From RUG14223 sp051881075 (lineage in GTDB: Bacteria > Bacillota > Clostridia > Oscillospirales > Acutalibacteraceae): a stretch of 14,348 nucleotides of DNA. The stretch lies in NCBI GenBank assembly GCA_051881075.1, contig JBJEPE010000046.1:1-14348 (forward strand), in the 5' to 3' direction. The translations under genes and the position numbers were made by a program. This document shows, piece by piece, positions 8,349 to 14,348 of this stretch. Numbering within the stretch: the first letter of the stretch is position 1; each line of letters begins with the position of its first letter. The notes beneath the pieces were generated by a model. That model was not told the origin of the DNA and did no database searches. It saw nothing but the letters and a program-made list of their open reading frames with translations.

Positions 8349-8631
8349 TAATGTCACCTCTTTTCTTTTTACGCAGAGCTTCACGATCAGGCTCAGTTTG
8401 AGTCATTCGCCAAGCATTTTCTAAATATTCTTCGCCTTTATCAGAGCAGCTCATAACATAAATAAACGCACTACGGCGATATGCTAGATATTCTATATAA
8501 TTAAGCTTTTTAAGCTCGTTAAAGCTTAGTCCCGTATATCTCGCCGTTATGCGTTCAAACAGCATATTCTCGCTATAGCCATGCTTTTTATGAGATCCCG
8601 AGCTACCGTATGGATAGCTCGGGATAATCAG
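8338..8631 (-). CDS. Tail assembly chaperone extension T, expressed as GT fusion by -1 frameshift
   Basis: This frame supplies the C-terminal 97 residues of a 213-residue GT fusion. After a -1 slip at 8631-8637, translation continues from C8631 as LIIPSYPYGSSGSHKKHGYSEN and then MLFERITARYTGLSFNELKK, ending with KKKRGDISGK and TAG at 8340-8338. The frame is open throughout the 66 nt between the slip site and the first ATG (8565). That ATG has only a poor SD (GCGAG), so separate translation is unlikely. In phage lambda and many other siphoviruses, the G and T segments sit between major tail and tape measure genes; GT recruits tail tube subunits to the tape measure. Position, length and the slip signal all agree. 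The helical, basic character with Tyr/Arg-rich LAYRRSAFIYVMS fits T segments of Gram-positive phages. Its 3' end overlaps the tape measure start by 11 nt. Confidence 0.85.
   Translation of the reverse strand: MIIPSYPYGSSGSHKKHGYSENMLFERITARYTGLSFNELKKLNYIEYLAYRRSAFIYVMSCSDKGEEYLENAWRMTQTEPDREALRKKKRGDISGK
8354..8362 (-). promoter_or_regulatory. Ribosome binding site deciding the tape measure start
   Basis: AAGAGGTGA on the minus strand, with 8 nt from GAGG to the GTG at 8348-8346. It lies within the last codons of the chaperone extension, so the two frames share this DNA. It favours GTG 8348 over the in-frame GTG 8384. Confidence 0.75.
8595..8625 (-). promoter_or_regulatory. Frameshift-stimulating stem-loop
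   Basis: Minus strand 8625-8615 (ATCCCGAGCTA) pairs perfectly with 8605-8595 (TAGCTCGGGAT), giving 11 bp. One G-U and one more C-G can extend this to 13 bp with a 5-nt loop (CATAC). It starts 5 nt after the slippery heptamer, the usual distance for -1 frameshift stimulators. A CCAT in the loop region could also pair with ATGG just downstream (about 8583-8580) as a weak pseudoknot; that part is speculative. Confidence 0.88.
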
Positions 8632-8978
8632 TTTTTTTCATTTTCGATTGAGTTTATAAATTCAGCGTATTTTATAAAGAAATCACACAGATCCAAAACA
8701 CTCATTCCGTAGGTTAATGCAAGATCTCTGCCGTCAGCTATATGTACATTATCAAGATTGCAGTTCATCACGTGTACAGCAAGTGTGTAGATTTCCTGCC
8801 TGATAGCAGCATCATCCTCACCGTTGAGTATTTCAAGCACTCTGCTTAAATTTGCCCTCATTTTATCGACGAGTTCTTTAATGGGAGGTACAATATGCAG
8901 TATAGTGTTGTGCGCATCCTTAAGTTCATATATCAACTGTGGCTGTCGTAAGTCATCAAAGCTGTAGGACATAATCAT
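8628..8978 (-). CDS. Tail assembly chaperone G (N-terminal frame)
   Basis: The 116-residue protein lies between major tail protein and tape measure, the invariable place of the G-type chaperone in siphoviruses. It is not part of the virion in studied phages; it keeps the tape measure soluble during tail assembly. The sequence is mostly helical (IKELVDKMRANLSRVLEIL; DLALTYGMSVLDLCDFFIKY) and ends ENEKN followed directly by TGA. The final codons GAA AAA AAC hold the slippery heptamer that sends some ribosomes into the T frame. ATG 8978 overlaps the major tail protein stop as ATGA. A second ATG at 8972 is two codons in. AAGGAG sits 4 nt before the first ATG and 10 nt before the second, so either could be used. 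I assign it by position and the frameshift more than by sequence motifs. Confidence 0.85.
   Translation of the reverse strand: MIMSYSFDDLRQPQLIYELKDAHNTILHIVPPIKELVDKMRANLSRVLEILNGEDDAAIRQEIYTLAVHVMNCNLDNVHIADGRDLALTYGMSVLDLCDFFIKYAEFINSIENEKN
8631..8637 (-). promoter_or_regulatory. Programmed -1 ribosomal frameshift slippery site A AAA AAC
   Basis: Read in the G frame, the codons are GAA AAA AAC TGA, so the heptamer fits X XXY YYZ exactly, and the zero-frame stop follows at once. Both tRNAs can re-pair one base back on A-rich codons. The -1 frame is open for 97 codons and a strong stem-loop follows at the proper distance. This is established logic for G/GT in siphoviruses; the efficiency cannot be judged from the sequence. 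Confidence 0.93.
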
Positions 8979-9547
8979 GCAACTCCTTGGTCATCAACAT
9001 TTTCAACATCGATTTCTTCAATTATTTGAACAAGGGTACCATCATTATCCATTGGAGTAGCAGTAAACTCAGGTTCAATATTAGTACCTGATTCTTTAGC
9101 AAGAGCAAGGCTTAATCCGGCTGTGTTACGACCTACAAGAAGTATCCACAAATCGCCGTCTTTAGCGTCCTCATGGTGGAAGCAAACTACATAGCTCTTA
9201 TTTTTAGCTTTGTTTGCGCCGCCTATCTTTAATATTCTTTTACCTTCTGTTGCGGTATCAATAACACTGCGGTCGATCAATACATTAAGTGTATTGTTAT
9301 TAAAGGTGATTAAACCTAATTTAAGCTTAGCGTCTTCGTCCGTCGTAATAATCTTCTTAACCTTTCCGAGGTCGTCGCTCTCAGTATGTGTTTCTTCGGT
9401 ATATGCCAAAGTTGCGCCGCCTTTAACATATCCAAGACGATTATCATCTACGCATATGTCTTCAAGTGTCGGCAATGTTCCGGTAAATTCCTGATAATAA
9501 ACATGTCCGCTTCCAAGTGTAATAGTTTCAGTTGTTCTTTTGCTCAT
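8975..9547 (-). CDS. Major tail (tube) protein
   Basis: This 190-residue protein should polymerise as hexameric rings into the tail tube around the tape measure. It carries patterns typical of the phi13/TP901-1 type of major tail protein: an N-terminal strand entry (ETITLGSGHVYYQEF), GGATLAYTEETHTESDDLGKV, then KLKLGLITFNNNTLNVLID and a C-terminal beta section (EPEFTATPMDNDGTLVQIIEE). The acidic C-terminus (DVENVDDQGVA) is short, with no added Ig-like domain. ATG 9547 has GAGAGG 7 nt upstream, one of the cleaner initiation sites here, as expected for an abundant product. The start overlaps the preceding tail terminator stop as ATGA, and the stop overlaps the chaperone start the same way, so three genes are translationally linked. 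Length and order agree with the assignment. Confidence 0.9.
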   Translation of the reverse strand: MSKRTTETITLGSGHVYYQEFTGTLPTLEDICVDDNRLGYVKGGATLAYTEETHTESDDLGKVKKIITTDEDAKLKLGLITFNNNTLNVLIDRSVIDTATEGKRILKIGGANKAKNKSYVVCFHHEDAKDGDLWILLVGRNTAGLSLALAKESGTNIEPEFTATPMDNDGTLVQIIEEIDVENVDDQGVA

Positions 9548-9867
9548 TTTATACCTCTCTTTTCTATTATGGTAAAATTATAAGTTGTCATGTATCTTTG
9601 TTCTTCTGCAAGCCAAGTTCTGCCGTTCTTTGCCCATGATATACCGGCAGCATTTAATGCGCTTTCAATTTTAGATATTGACTCATCATCCTTTTGAGGC
9701 TCGTAAACCTCAAGCACATAATCATGTGTGTATATTGCGTTAATACCGTCCGCACCGTCTGTGCTGATATCATCGAGATATATCATGTAAGTATCGCTTG
9801 GCGGCTTAATAAAATATGATTCTGTAATCGGAATACCTAAGTTGCCTAAAATATCATTTATCACCAT
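9544..9867 (-). CDS. Tail terminator / tail completion protein (minor capsid-like)
   Basis: The 107-residue protein sits directly before the major tail protein, where siphoviruses encode the hexameric ring that caps the finished tail tube and docks it to the head. The visible layout fits small alpha/beta tail-completion proteins: an N-terminal helix (INDILGNLGIP), strands around DTYMIYLDDI, HDYVLEVYEP, a helix DESISKIESALNAAG, and a last beta hairpin (TWLAEEQRYMTTYNFTIIEK). ATG 9867 follows GAGGAGG and starts 14 nt inside the upstream gp10-like gene. Its own stop overlaps the major tail protein start as ATGA. Assignment is by position, length and fold pattern; no catalytic or binding residue is expected. 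Confidence 0.72.
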   Translation of the reverse strand: MVINDILGNLGIPITESYFIKPPSDTYMIYLDDISTDGADGINAIYTHDYVLEVYEPQKDDESISKIESALNAAGISWAKNGRTWLAEEQRYMTTYNFTIIEKRGIK

Positions 9868-10240
9868 TCAAAACCTCCTCAACAGCGTTTTCATACTCAG
9901 ATATGACCGTATCAACAGCATTTTTCAAAAACGGATTGCCTTTAGTCCTTCCGCCATCACGGGTGGCATGACCGTTTACAAGTAAGTGCGTAAGGCGATA
10001 GTCTGAGCCTTTTACGTACCAAGTATATTTTTTCATTCCACGCTTATCAAATCGTTCATTATAAGTGATGTTTTTCTTGTAATGTCCGTGCCTTTTTCCC
10101 ACCGGAGCATTGGCTTTAGTCTGTTTTACAAGTTTTTTTATTGCCTTTCCTCCGGCATCGTTTATGGCTTTATTGACACTTTTTTCGTAAATGGTAAGAT
10201 TTTGTTTTAAATTTTTTGCAAAATCATTAACACTACTCAT
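9854..10240 (-). CDS. HK97 gp10-like head-tail joining / tail protein
   Basis: The 128-residue basic protein belongs by pattern to the HK97_gp10 family, which lies between the head-tail adaptor and tail terminator in many phages. Typical traits are a helical N-terminus with alternating Lys (AKNLKQNLTIYEKSVNKA), KAIKKLVKQTKANAPVGKRHGHYKKNI near residues 33-59 seen here as short pieces, and then WYVKGSDYRLTHLLVNGHATR and NPFLKNAVD. The APVG..G.Y...I and HLL..GHA.R..G motifs are the usual family signature. I choose ATG 10240 because AGGTG lies 6 nt upstream; an in-frame GTG at 10249 sits inside that site. The start overlaps the adaptor gene stop by 8 nt. Its exact job in virions is poorly settled; a neck or tail-completion role is inferred from position. 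Confidence 0.85.
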   Translation of the reverse strand: MSSVNDFAKNLKQNLTIYEKSVNKAINDAGGKAIKKLVKQTKANAPVGKRHGHYKKNITYNERFDKRGMKKYTWYVKGSDYRLTHLLVNGHATRDGGRTKGNPFLKNAVDTVISEYENAVEEVLNGDK

Positions 10241-10538
10241 AAAATTCACCTACAAGCTTAATCTCCCTGTGCCGTTCCATATAATCGTCATAGTCAATCA
10301 CTTTGAATTTACGTCCCCTGTATATGATTCTATAAGGCTGTGTGCTGTAGGCGAGTTTCTCAAGAGCTGATACATACGGTATTTTAAATGTCAACCTGCT
10401 TTTACTTTGCAACGCTCCGGCAGCAAGCTCCTGTCCGCCCTTAGTTTTATTAACATAGGCGTGTAGATTAAGCATATCTTTCCATTGCTCCGTATATTCA
10501 TCTTGAATTTGAATAGTTATGGGTTTATCGTATATCAT
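10233..10538 (-). CDS. Head-tail adaptor (phage head-tail joining protein family)
   Basis: The 101-residue protein matches the Phage_H_T_join pattern (SPP1 gp16-like): a beta-barrel with an opening strand run ITIQIQDEYTEQWKD, then LHAYVNKTKGGQELAAGALQSK, SRLTFKIPYV, YRIIYRGRKFKVIDYDDYMERHREIKLVGEFYE in outline. The GRKFKVIDYDD and E..REI.L.. features near the C-terminus are common in this family. It should form the ring that seals the connector under the portal. ATG 10538 overlaps the connector stop as ATGA, and its stop lies within the start region of the gp10-like gene, so it is closely coupled on both sides. An AAAGGAG about 11 nt upstream of the ATG probably helps initiation. Confidence 0.87.
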   Translation of the reverse strand: MIYDKPITIQIQDEYTEQWKDMLNLHAYVNKTKGGQELAAGALQSKSRLTFKIPYVSALEKLAYSTQPYRIIYRGRKFKVIDYDDYMERHREIKLVGEFYE

Positions 10539-10843
10539 GGGCTATCACGCTCCTTTGCCGCACGATAGTCCATTTTAAGCTGTAATTCCATGCTCTGGAC
10601 TATATTGCGTTTTGCGCTGCTTGTCTTTAGATTAGTTCCACGATTATTATATAGATCCTCAACGTATATTAAAGTCAATTCGTCAATACGGGCATCGTTT
10701 TTTAAAACGTTTTCAACGTCGTCACCGATAGCCCCTTCGATAAGCTTTTGAGAAGTATTAATACATCTAGTTACATTATCTATAACTAGATCGTCGGCAT
10801 AATCAATTCCTAGATAATTCAGCGCATCATTAACAGTAACCAT
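10535..10843 (-). CDS. Head-tail connector (gp6 / SPP1 gp15-like)
   Basis: The 102-residue helical protein directly follows the major capsid gene, the normal place for the small connector that binds below the portal ring. The pattern fits the gp6-like family: VNDALNYLGIDYADD at the N-terminus, a helix NVTRCINTSQKLIEGAIG, then DELTLIYVEDLYNNRGT and a final helix IVQSMELQLKMDYRAAKE. The YVEDLYNNR stretch resembles the lv..~Y..R segment common in this family. ATG 10843 has AGGTGG upstream and begins 11 nt beyond the capsid stop. The stop overlaps the adaptor start as ATGA. Function is from family and order; no motif with catalytic meaning is present. Confidence 0.85.
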   Translation of the reverse strand: MVTVNDALNYLGIDYADDLVIDNVTRCINTSQKLIEGAIGDDVENVLKNDARIDELTLIYVEDLYNNRGTNLKTSSAKRNIVQSMELQLKMDYRAAKERDSP

Positions 10844-10854
10844 CCCTTGCCACC

Positions 10855-11997
10855 TTAATTATCTGATGATGATGGCGTAGCTGAAAAACTACCGTATACA
10901 TATGCTGATGTATCAGTACTCATTGTATCAAAGCCTTCAACTACTCTCATACAGTCTTGATTTTTATTAAACAAATAATGCTCTGAAATATCAAAGGTCA
11001 AAGCATCATATTCTACAAAAGTACAGCCGGCTTTCGTATCTCCATAAATCACCGGGAAATGTGTTGCGTCAAGATTCGGTAACTGTGCATCCGGATATAC
11101 TTTAATAGGCAGTCCTTGAAATAGCTTCGCTGTCGGATTTGCAGGATTAGGCTGTAAGATTGGTTTGCCGTCTGCATCTTCCTCTTCATCCAAGCAAGCA
11201 AAGCCAGATTGATTGGTAACGATGATTCCGTTGATCTTACACGATGGATCAAGGTCAGTATTGATTGACTTTTTAAGAGCTTTCCAGCCGGCTATGGCCT
11301 TTGGTGTGCCGCTGTTATAGCCTGATTTAAGCTTTGTAAAAATAGCCAAATTCTCTGTAATAATAGCGTTTTTAATGAACCACCTATTAAGATATCTCAT
11401 CAATCCGCCTTTTTCTGCACCAAGCAGAATTTTTGACAGAGGAATCAGCTTGCCAAAAAACTTAATACCAAAAACAATGTTTTTAAACGATACATTATTT
11501 TCGTTCGTTAGCTCATCACCATCATCAAAGCTTACTAATCCTGCCGGTGTTCCACTTTCATATGTTACCGAGCCTTTAAGACTGTTGGTAGTCTCTACCG
11601 TAACAATATCCTTAGCACTAACATAAGTTTTGCGCAGCTCATTAATCTCGGTCTTGACATCTTCCGGGATAAGGTAGTCCTCTCCGTTTATTGCATTTGT
11701 TCCGGTAATGAGCGCCTTTTCATCATCTCCAAGCGACTGATGTTTTAGCATTTTAGAAATAACGCTAAAACCGCTGCTCTTTTCTTTACTTGAAAATTCC
11801 GGAATTGCATCAGCTGCTTTTTCGCAGATTATATTTTCTGCTTTCTTAAAAAGTTCCATCTTACTTTTCAAGCTTTCAATATCCTCAATCATGCCCTTAA
11901 GTACACTTTCATCAATATTCTCATCATTGATATACTCCTGCATTCTAGCATTTTTCTCTAAGATAGACGCTTGAATTTCTCTTAGTTTTTTGCTCAT
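10855..11997 (-). CDS. Major capsid protein, HK97 fold, with N-terminal scaffold-like region
   Basis: The 380-residue product is the shell protein. Residues 1-60 are predicted coiled coil (LREIQASILEKNARMQEY; ESLKSKMELFKKAENI), like the delta domain of HK97 gp5, which acts as an internal scaffold and is removed by the protease. Residues about 85-380 show the HK97-type body: AINGEDYLIPEDVKTEI, then YVSAKDIVTVETT, LKGSVTYESG, SFKNIVFGIKFFGKLIPLSKILL and FQGLPIKVYPDAQLP before a closing strand region with FVEYDALTFDIS. No separate scaffold gene is seen, so the N-terminal region probably does that job. Cleavage likely falls between about residues 70 and 100; the exact bond cannot be read. ATG 11997 has AAAGGAG about 8 nt upstream, a strong site fitting high output. 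The protease gene lies immediately upstream. Confidence 0.95.
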   Translation of the reverse strand: MSKKLREIQASILEKNARMQEYINDENIDESVLKGMIEDIESLKSKMELFKKAENIICEKAADAIPEFSSKEKSSGFSVISKMLKHQSLGDDEKALITGTNAINGEDYLIPEDVKTEINELRKTYVSAKDIVTVETTNSLKGSVTYESGTPAGLVSFDDGDELTNENNVSFKNIVFGIKFFGKLIPLSKILLGAEKGGLMRYLNRWFIKNAIITENLAIFTKLKSGYNSGTPKAIAGWKALKKSINTDLDPSCKINGIIVTNQSGFACLDEEEDADGKPILQPNPANPTAKLFQGLPIKVYPDAQLPNLDATHFPVIYGDTKAGCTFVEYDALTFDISEHYLFNKNQDCMRVVEGFDTMSTDTSAYVYGSFSATPSSSDN

Positions 11998-12018
11998 TTT
12001 TATGCTCCTTTATTTTTA

Positions 12019-12717
12019 TTAAGCGTTTTTATCCGCTTTTTTACGTATTTGAGTATCAATCATCTTTGCTCTTTCAATAAGATCATGGAGATTTTTACTT
12101 TTATAACTCTTACTTATGCCTGCGGATTTCTGTGCCGGAACGGCAACTAGTGAAAACTCATACGCATCTTTAACATTATCAAGAATATATACACACATTT
12201 TATTTCCTGCGGTTGTTTCATATGTGGTGCCGGAATAATGAGGACATCCGACTGCATTTTTACCGCAGATAGAACAAACACGCCTATTTACAGCAAAGCT
12301 TACGCTGCCTTCTTTTTTAATCCCGCCATTTATTTCAGTAATCAAATCCGCATTACTGCTTGTCTTTACCATGTATAGATACGCAATTAGCTGGGTATAA
12401 GGCTCACCGTTATCAAGTGTCTTTGCACCTTTCATAAGCTCGGTTGCGTAAATTCTGGCTACTTGGTTGTCAGCACTTGGCGTGTGATCCTTAATAACCG
12501 TTTTGCCAACAAAAAGCTTACTTAACTGCTGTAACGACTTTAAAGAAAATCTTTCAAAATCTCTATCAACCTCATTATCACAAAGTACGGCTTTAAAAGT
12601 AAACACATCATCGCCCGTAAGCGGTGTTAAAGTAAACTTGTTAATTTTCTTTAATTCATCATCTGTTATATTCTGAGAAGATAAGCTCGCCGCTTTAATT
12701 ATCATTTGCTCATTCAT
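12019..12717 (-). CDS. Prohead maturation protease (HK97 S78-like) with Cys/His cluster
   Basis: The 232-residue protein should cleave the scaffold region of the capsid protein inside the prohead. Family signs are KDHTPS with the likely catalytic His78, EGSVSFAV with the likely nucleophile Ser140 (Ser138 is the other candidate), and AYEFSLVAVPA with Glu187 near the third catalytic position. Directly after the Ser motif lies C148-x2-C151-x6-C158-x-H160 followed by YSGTTYE, which could bind a metal ion; a C..C....C.H pattern is present in some Clostridia phage proteases as I recall, but HK97 itself lacks it. The C-terminus (KNLHDLIERAKMIDTQIRKK) is a basic helix. ATG 12717 has GGAGG 9 nt upstream and overlaps the portal stop by 8 nt. 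The major capsid ATG lies 21 nt downstream of the stop, as in HK97-like head modules. Confidence 0.9.
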   Translation of the reverse strand: MNEQMIIKAASLSSQNITDDELKKINKFTLTPLTGDDVFTFKAVLCDNEVDRDFERFSLKSLQQLSKLFVGKTVIKDHTPSADNQVARIYATELMKGAKTLDNGEPYTQLIAYLYMVKTSSNADLITEINGGIKKEGSVSFAVNRRVCSICGKNAVGCPHYSGTTYETTAGNKMCVYILDNVKDAYEFSLVAVPAQKSAGISKSYKSKNLHDLIERAKMIDTQIRKKADKNA

Positions 12718-13969
12718 TATTCATCACCTCCCTCATACGCTTAATATATTGCGATCCTGTCATATCAACAGGAATGCTTGTACCATTACCGAGAAGCTTA
12801 TCGCCGCCCTCCACACTTGGCAGATTAAGAAAACCACGTGCTTCATTTGGCGTGTATAAGAAACTATTAACAGCCGTACTTAGCGTTTTTATCTGTGTTT
12901 CAAAATCAGCTCGAAGAATTGCGCCCGTATTAAACTTAACGTGATATCCTTTTTTTAACTCTTCAGGAGTTAAAAGCTTATATTCTATTTCTTCTTCGTA
13001 TTGCTTAATTATATATAAAAGCGTATCTATTAAAAAACTAAGTTGCTGAGCCTCAGCACTGGCATAGCTGGCTTTTGTATAGTCGCCAACCTGATAAGGC
13101 TTAACACCGAACGCACTTGCTATTTGTAATGCACTATATTGTCGAAGCTCTATAAATTGACTATCTGCAAGCTTCATATTGATAGGCGTTAGAGTGATTC
13201 CGATAGGTAAAGGTATTATGTTAGCAATACCCTGATTTTTCTTTTTACCCTGCGCATACTCTTCTATGTTTTTAGTCAAAATATCAACCTTAGCATCGTC
13301 AAGACTTCCTGTATATTGAAGAACAGCTTTCGCAGACATACCGCTTTCATACAAGCTGTTAAGCATTTTTTGAGCTTTAATATTGCCTTTTATGGTTTCA
13401 GATAGCTGTTCTCTTACGCTTATACCTACAATTCCATCAAGTGTGTTATGGCTCTTGAAGTGCAGCATATCTTCAGAATTAATAACTATATTGCCTTTTT
13501 TAGTACTAACATCATACCATACTCTACTGCTGCCTTTTAATATACCTGCATCATCATATAGTACCCTCACCTTGTTAGGCTGTATAGGGATGAGATTTGG
13601 AGAAAGCATATTACTTGTGTCTATGTAAGCATATGCGTTGCCATAATGATTGCGGCAATTCTCCATTGTACTCCAGAAGATCGCAGCGGTCATGTTCTCA
13701 TTAGGCCTAATATTCAGCATATTATAATAGAGATGTTCATAAGCTGTTCGCACACCGCCCTTTTCTGTAGATTGCTGTATTTTAAGCGGCAATTTACCGA
13801 CGCTCTCACCGAGGACTTTTAAACAAGCATAATATGTAGCTTCATTTAAAGCAGAATTTGATACTCCGTTTAAATTTAAAAAATCAATAAGCTTGTCCAT
13901 AACGGCACCTGAATTATTATTTTTTAATAAAAAACCATTAACAGCACTTTTTATACGTTTTATCAGCAT
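12710..13969 (-). CDS. Portal protein (HK97 family)
   Basis: The 419-residue protein forms the dodecameric ring at one vertex through which DNA is packaged and released. The HK97-type portal pattern is clear: NEATYYACLKVLGESVGKLPLK near the N-terminus, a middle with NHYGNAYAYID and LIPIQPNKVRVLYDD, then MLHFKSHNTLDGIVGIS, and the diagnostic ELRQYSALQIASAFGVKP followed by SAEAQQLSFLIDTL. The C-terminus has FLYTPNEARGFLNLPSVEGGD, also common in the family. I choose ATG 13969 because GGAG lies 6 nt upstream. An ATG at 13981 is in frame but has no SD and sits inside the terminase coding end. The stop overlaps the protease start by 8 nt. Its place between terminase and protease agrees with the usual head module order. 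Confidence 0.95.
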   Translation of the reverse strand: MLIKRIKSAVNGFLLKNNNSGAVMDKLIDFLNLNGVSNSALNEATYYACLKVLGESVGKLPLKIQQSTEKGGVRTAYEHLYYNMLNIRPNENMTAAIFWSTMENCRNHYGNAYAYIDTSNMLSPNLIPIQPNKVRVLYDDAGILKGSSRVWYDVSTKKGNIVINSEDMLHFKSHNTLDGIVGISVREQLSETIKGNIKAQKMLNSLYESGMSAKAVLQYTGSLDDAKVDILTKNIEEYAQGKKKNQGIANIIPLPIGITLTPINMKLADSQFIELRQYSALQIASAFGVKPYQVGDYTKASYASAEAQQLSFLIDTLLYIIKQYEEEIEYKLLTPEELKKGYHVKFNTGAILRADFETQIKTLSTAVNSFLYTPNEARGFLNLPSVEGGDKLLGNGTSIPVDMTGSQYIKRMREVMNNE

Positions 13970-13971
13970 TT

Positions 13972-14348
13972 TTAACTCCATCCCATTTTATTTAGATAAT
14001 CATCTAAGGCATTATTAATTTGCTTATCTTTACACTCAGTAATACCGGTTATAAGTCTAACTGCGTGTGCATCAATAAAAGCATCGTCCGGGTCGATACG
14101 ACTATGTTTTTGATGTGGTTTTTTGTCAATTTTGATCTCGCCAAAGCTGTTTCTTACCAAGGCAGCATTTATCATAGACCAGCTTAAAAGCTCATCTTCA
14201 ATATCATACTCAACCTTACAGCTTTTTACTAAGAGCTGTATATCAACAGTTGCGTCGTTCAGATTGCGTGCGCTCTGCGTTATTTGTATAACTGGGCAAC
14301 CAAATTCTTCTAAGTCTTGTAGTATGCCGGCTATATTATGAGGGTCCG
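13972..14348 (-). CDS. Terminase large subunit, C-terminal nuclease part only (cut by window edge)
   Basis: The gene enters at the right edge; I read 124 residues in frame from 14346 with no stop until TAA at 13974-13972. The visible part is the C-terminal portion of the nuclease domain that cuts the concatemer during packaging: DPHNIAGILQDLEEFGCPVIQI, then QSARNLNDATVDIQLLV, DIEDELLSWSMINA, GEIKIDKK and RIDPDDAFIDAHAVRL. Asp85 of the visible fragment (RIDP) probably is the last acidic residue of the RNase H-like active site. The ATPase half with Walker motifs lies outside the window. A start at the internal ATG 14175 would remove part of the domain and is not credible; the gene continues upstream. 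The stop falls before the portal ATG by 2 nt, with the portal ribosome site inside this gene. Confidence 0.92.
   Translation of the reverse strand, partial: DPHNIAGILQDLEEFGCPVIQITQSARNLNDATVDIQLLVKSCKVEYDIEDELLSWSMINAALVRNSFGEIKIDKKPHQKHSRIDPDDAFIDAHAVRLITGITECKDKQINNALDDYLNKMGWS
13976..13979 (-). promoter_or_regulatory. Ribosome binding site deciding the portal start
   Basis: GGAG on the minus strand, 6 nt before the ATG at 13969-13967. It is embedded in the last codons of the terminase gene (TGG AGT TAA). It supports the 419-residue portal over the form starting at 13981. Confidence 0.65.

Noticed and set aside
8338..8565. A separate 75-residue gene starting at ATG 8565
   Set aside because: The frame is open further upstream to the slip site, the ATG has a poor ribosome site (GCGAG), and the slippery heptamer plus stem explain its expression as the end of a GT fusion.
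8595..8638. The stem-loop with an adjoining T run could be an intrinsic terminator on the plus strand
   Set aside because: On the plus strand the T7 run is separated from the stem by six non-T bases (AATCAG), and no plus-strand gene is present. The T run is the complement of the slippery A run. On the minus strand no T run follows the stem.
11049..11252. 67-codon minus-strand frame inside the major capsid gene
   Set aside because: It is fully nested in the capsid coding sequence in another frame, and its translation has no recognisable pattern; chance overlap is sufficient.
1..14348. CRISPR array, tRNA genes, insertion sequences, integrase, repressor or anti-defence genes
   Set aside because: I looked through the minus-strand gene series and the short gaps and saw no direct repeats, cloverleaf-like segments, transposase or lysogeny genes. 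Coding sequence fills nearly the whole window, leaving no room for an unannotated system.

Overview
The window is one block of late genes from a tailed phage or prophage with a long non-contractile tail (siphovirus morphology, HK97-type head). The DNA is AT-rich. Nearly every gene has a strong AAAGGAGG-type Shine-Dalgarno (SD) site, and TAA, TAG and TGA all act as stops, so the standard bacterial code is in use. This points to a low-GC Bacillota host, probably a Clostridia-like anaerobe. The species cannot be read from the window, and it shows nothing that decides between an integrated prophage and a free phage.

All genes lie on the minus strand, so the transcriptional order runs from right to left. 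Head module: end of the terminase large subunit (14348-13972, cut by the window edge), portal (13969-12710), prohead protease (12717-12019), and major capsid protein with an N-terminal coiled-coil scaffold region (11997-10855). Neck module: head-tail connector (10843-10535), head-tail adaptor (10538-10233), HK97 gp10-like protein (10240-9854) and tail terminator/completion protein (9867-9544). Tail module: major tail protein (9547-8975), tail assembly chaperone G (8978-8628) with its frameshift extension T (8631-8338), tape measure (8348-5133), distal tail protein (5129-4407), tail-associated baseplate protein (4410-2806) and a receptor-binding-type tip protein (2802-1081). Lysis module: four-helix holin (1015 or 1057 down to 596) and an N-acetylmuramoyl-L-alanine amidase (593 to beyond position 1).

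Genes are packed tightly: most neighbours overlap by 4-14 nt or are separated by fewer than 25 nt. The largest gap is about 65 nt before the holin ATG, or 23 nt if its TTG start is used. I see no promoter, terminator, RNA gene, insertion sequence or CRISPR array inside. The block reads as one polycistronic late transcript whose relative expression is set by translation (SD strength, ATGA couplings, one frameshift).

The clearest non-gene signal is a textbook programmed -1 frameshift element at 8595-8637: an A AAA AAC slippery heptamer, an immediate TGA stop, a 5-nt spacer and a perfect 11-bp stem. It fuses chaperone G to the downstream frame as a 213-residue GT protein. Second is a probable dual-start holin with a strongly basic 14-residue extension on the long form. 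The prohead protease also carries a cysteine/histidine cluster next to its active site. I found no unknown multi-gene system. The window is an orderly phage structural and lysis cassette with a few fine-scale features worth checking.
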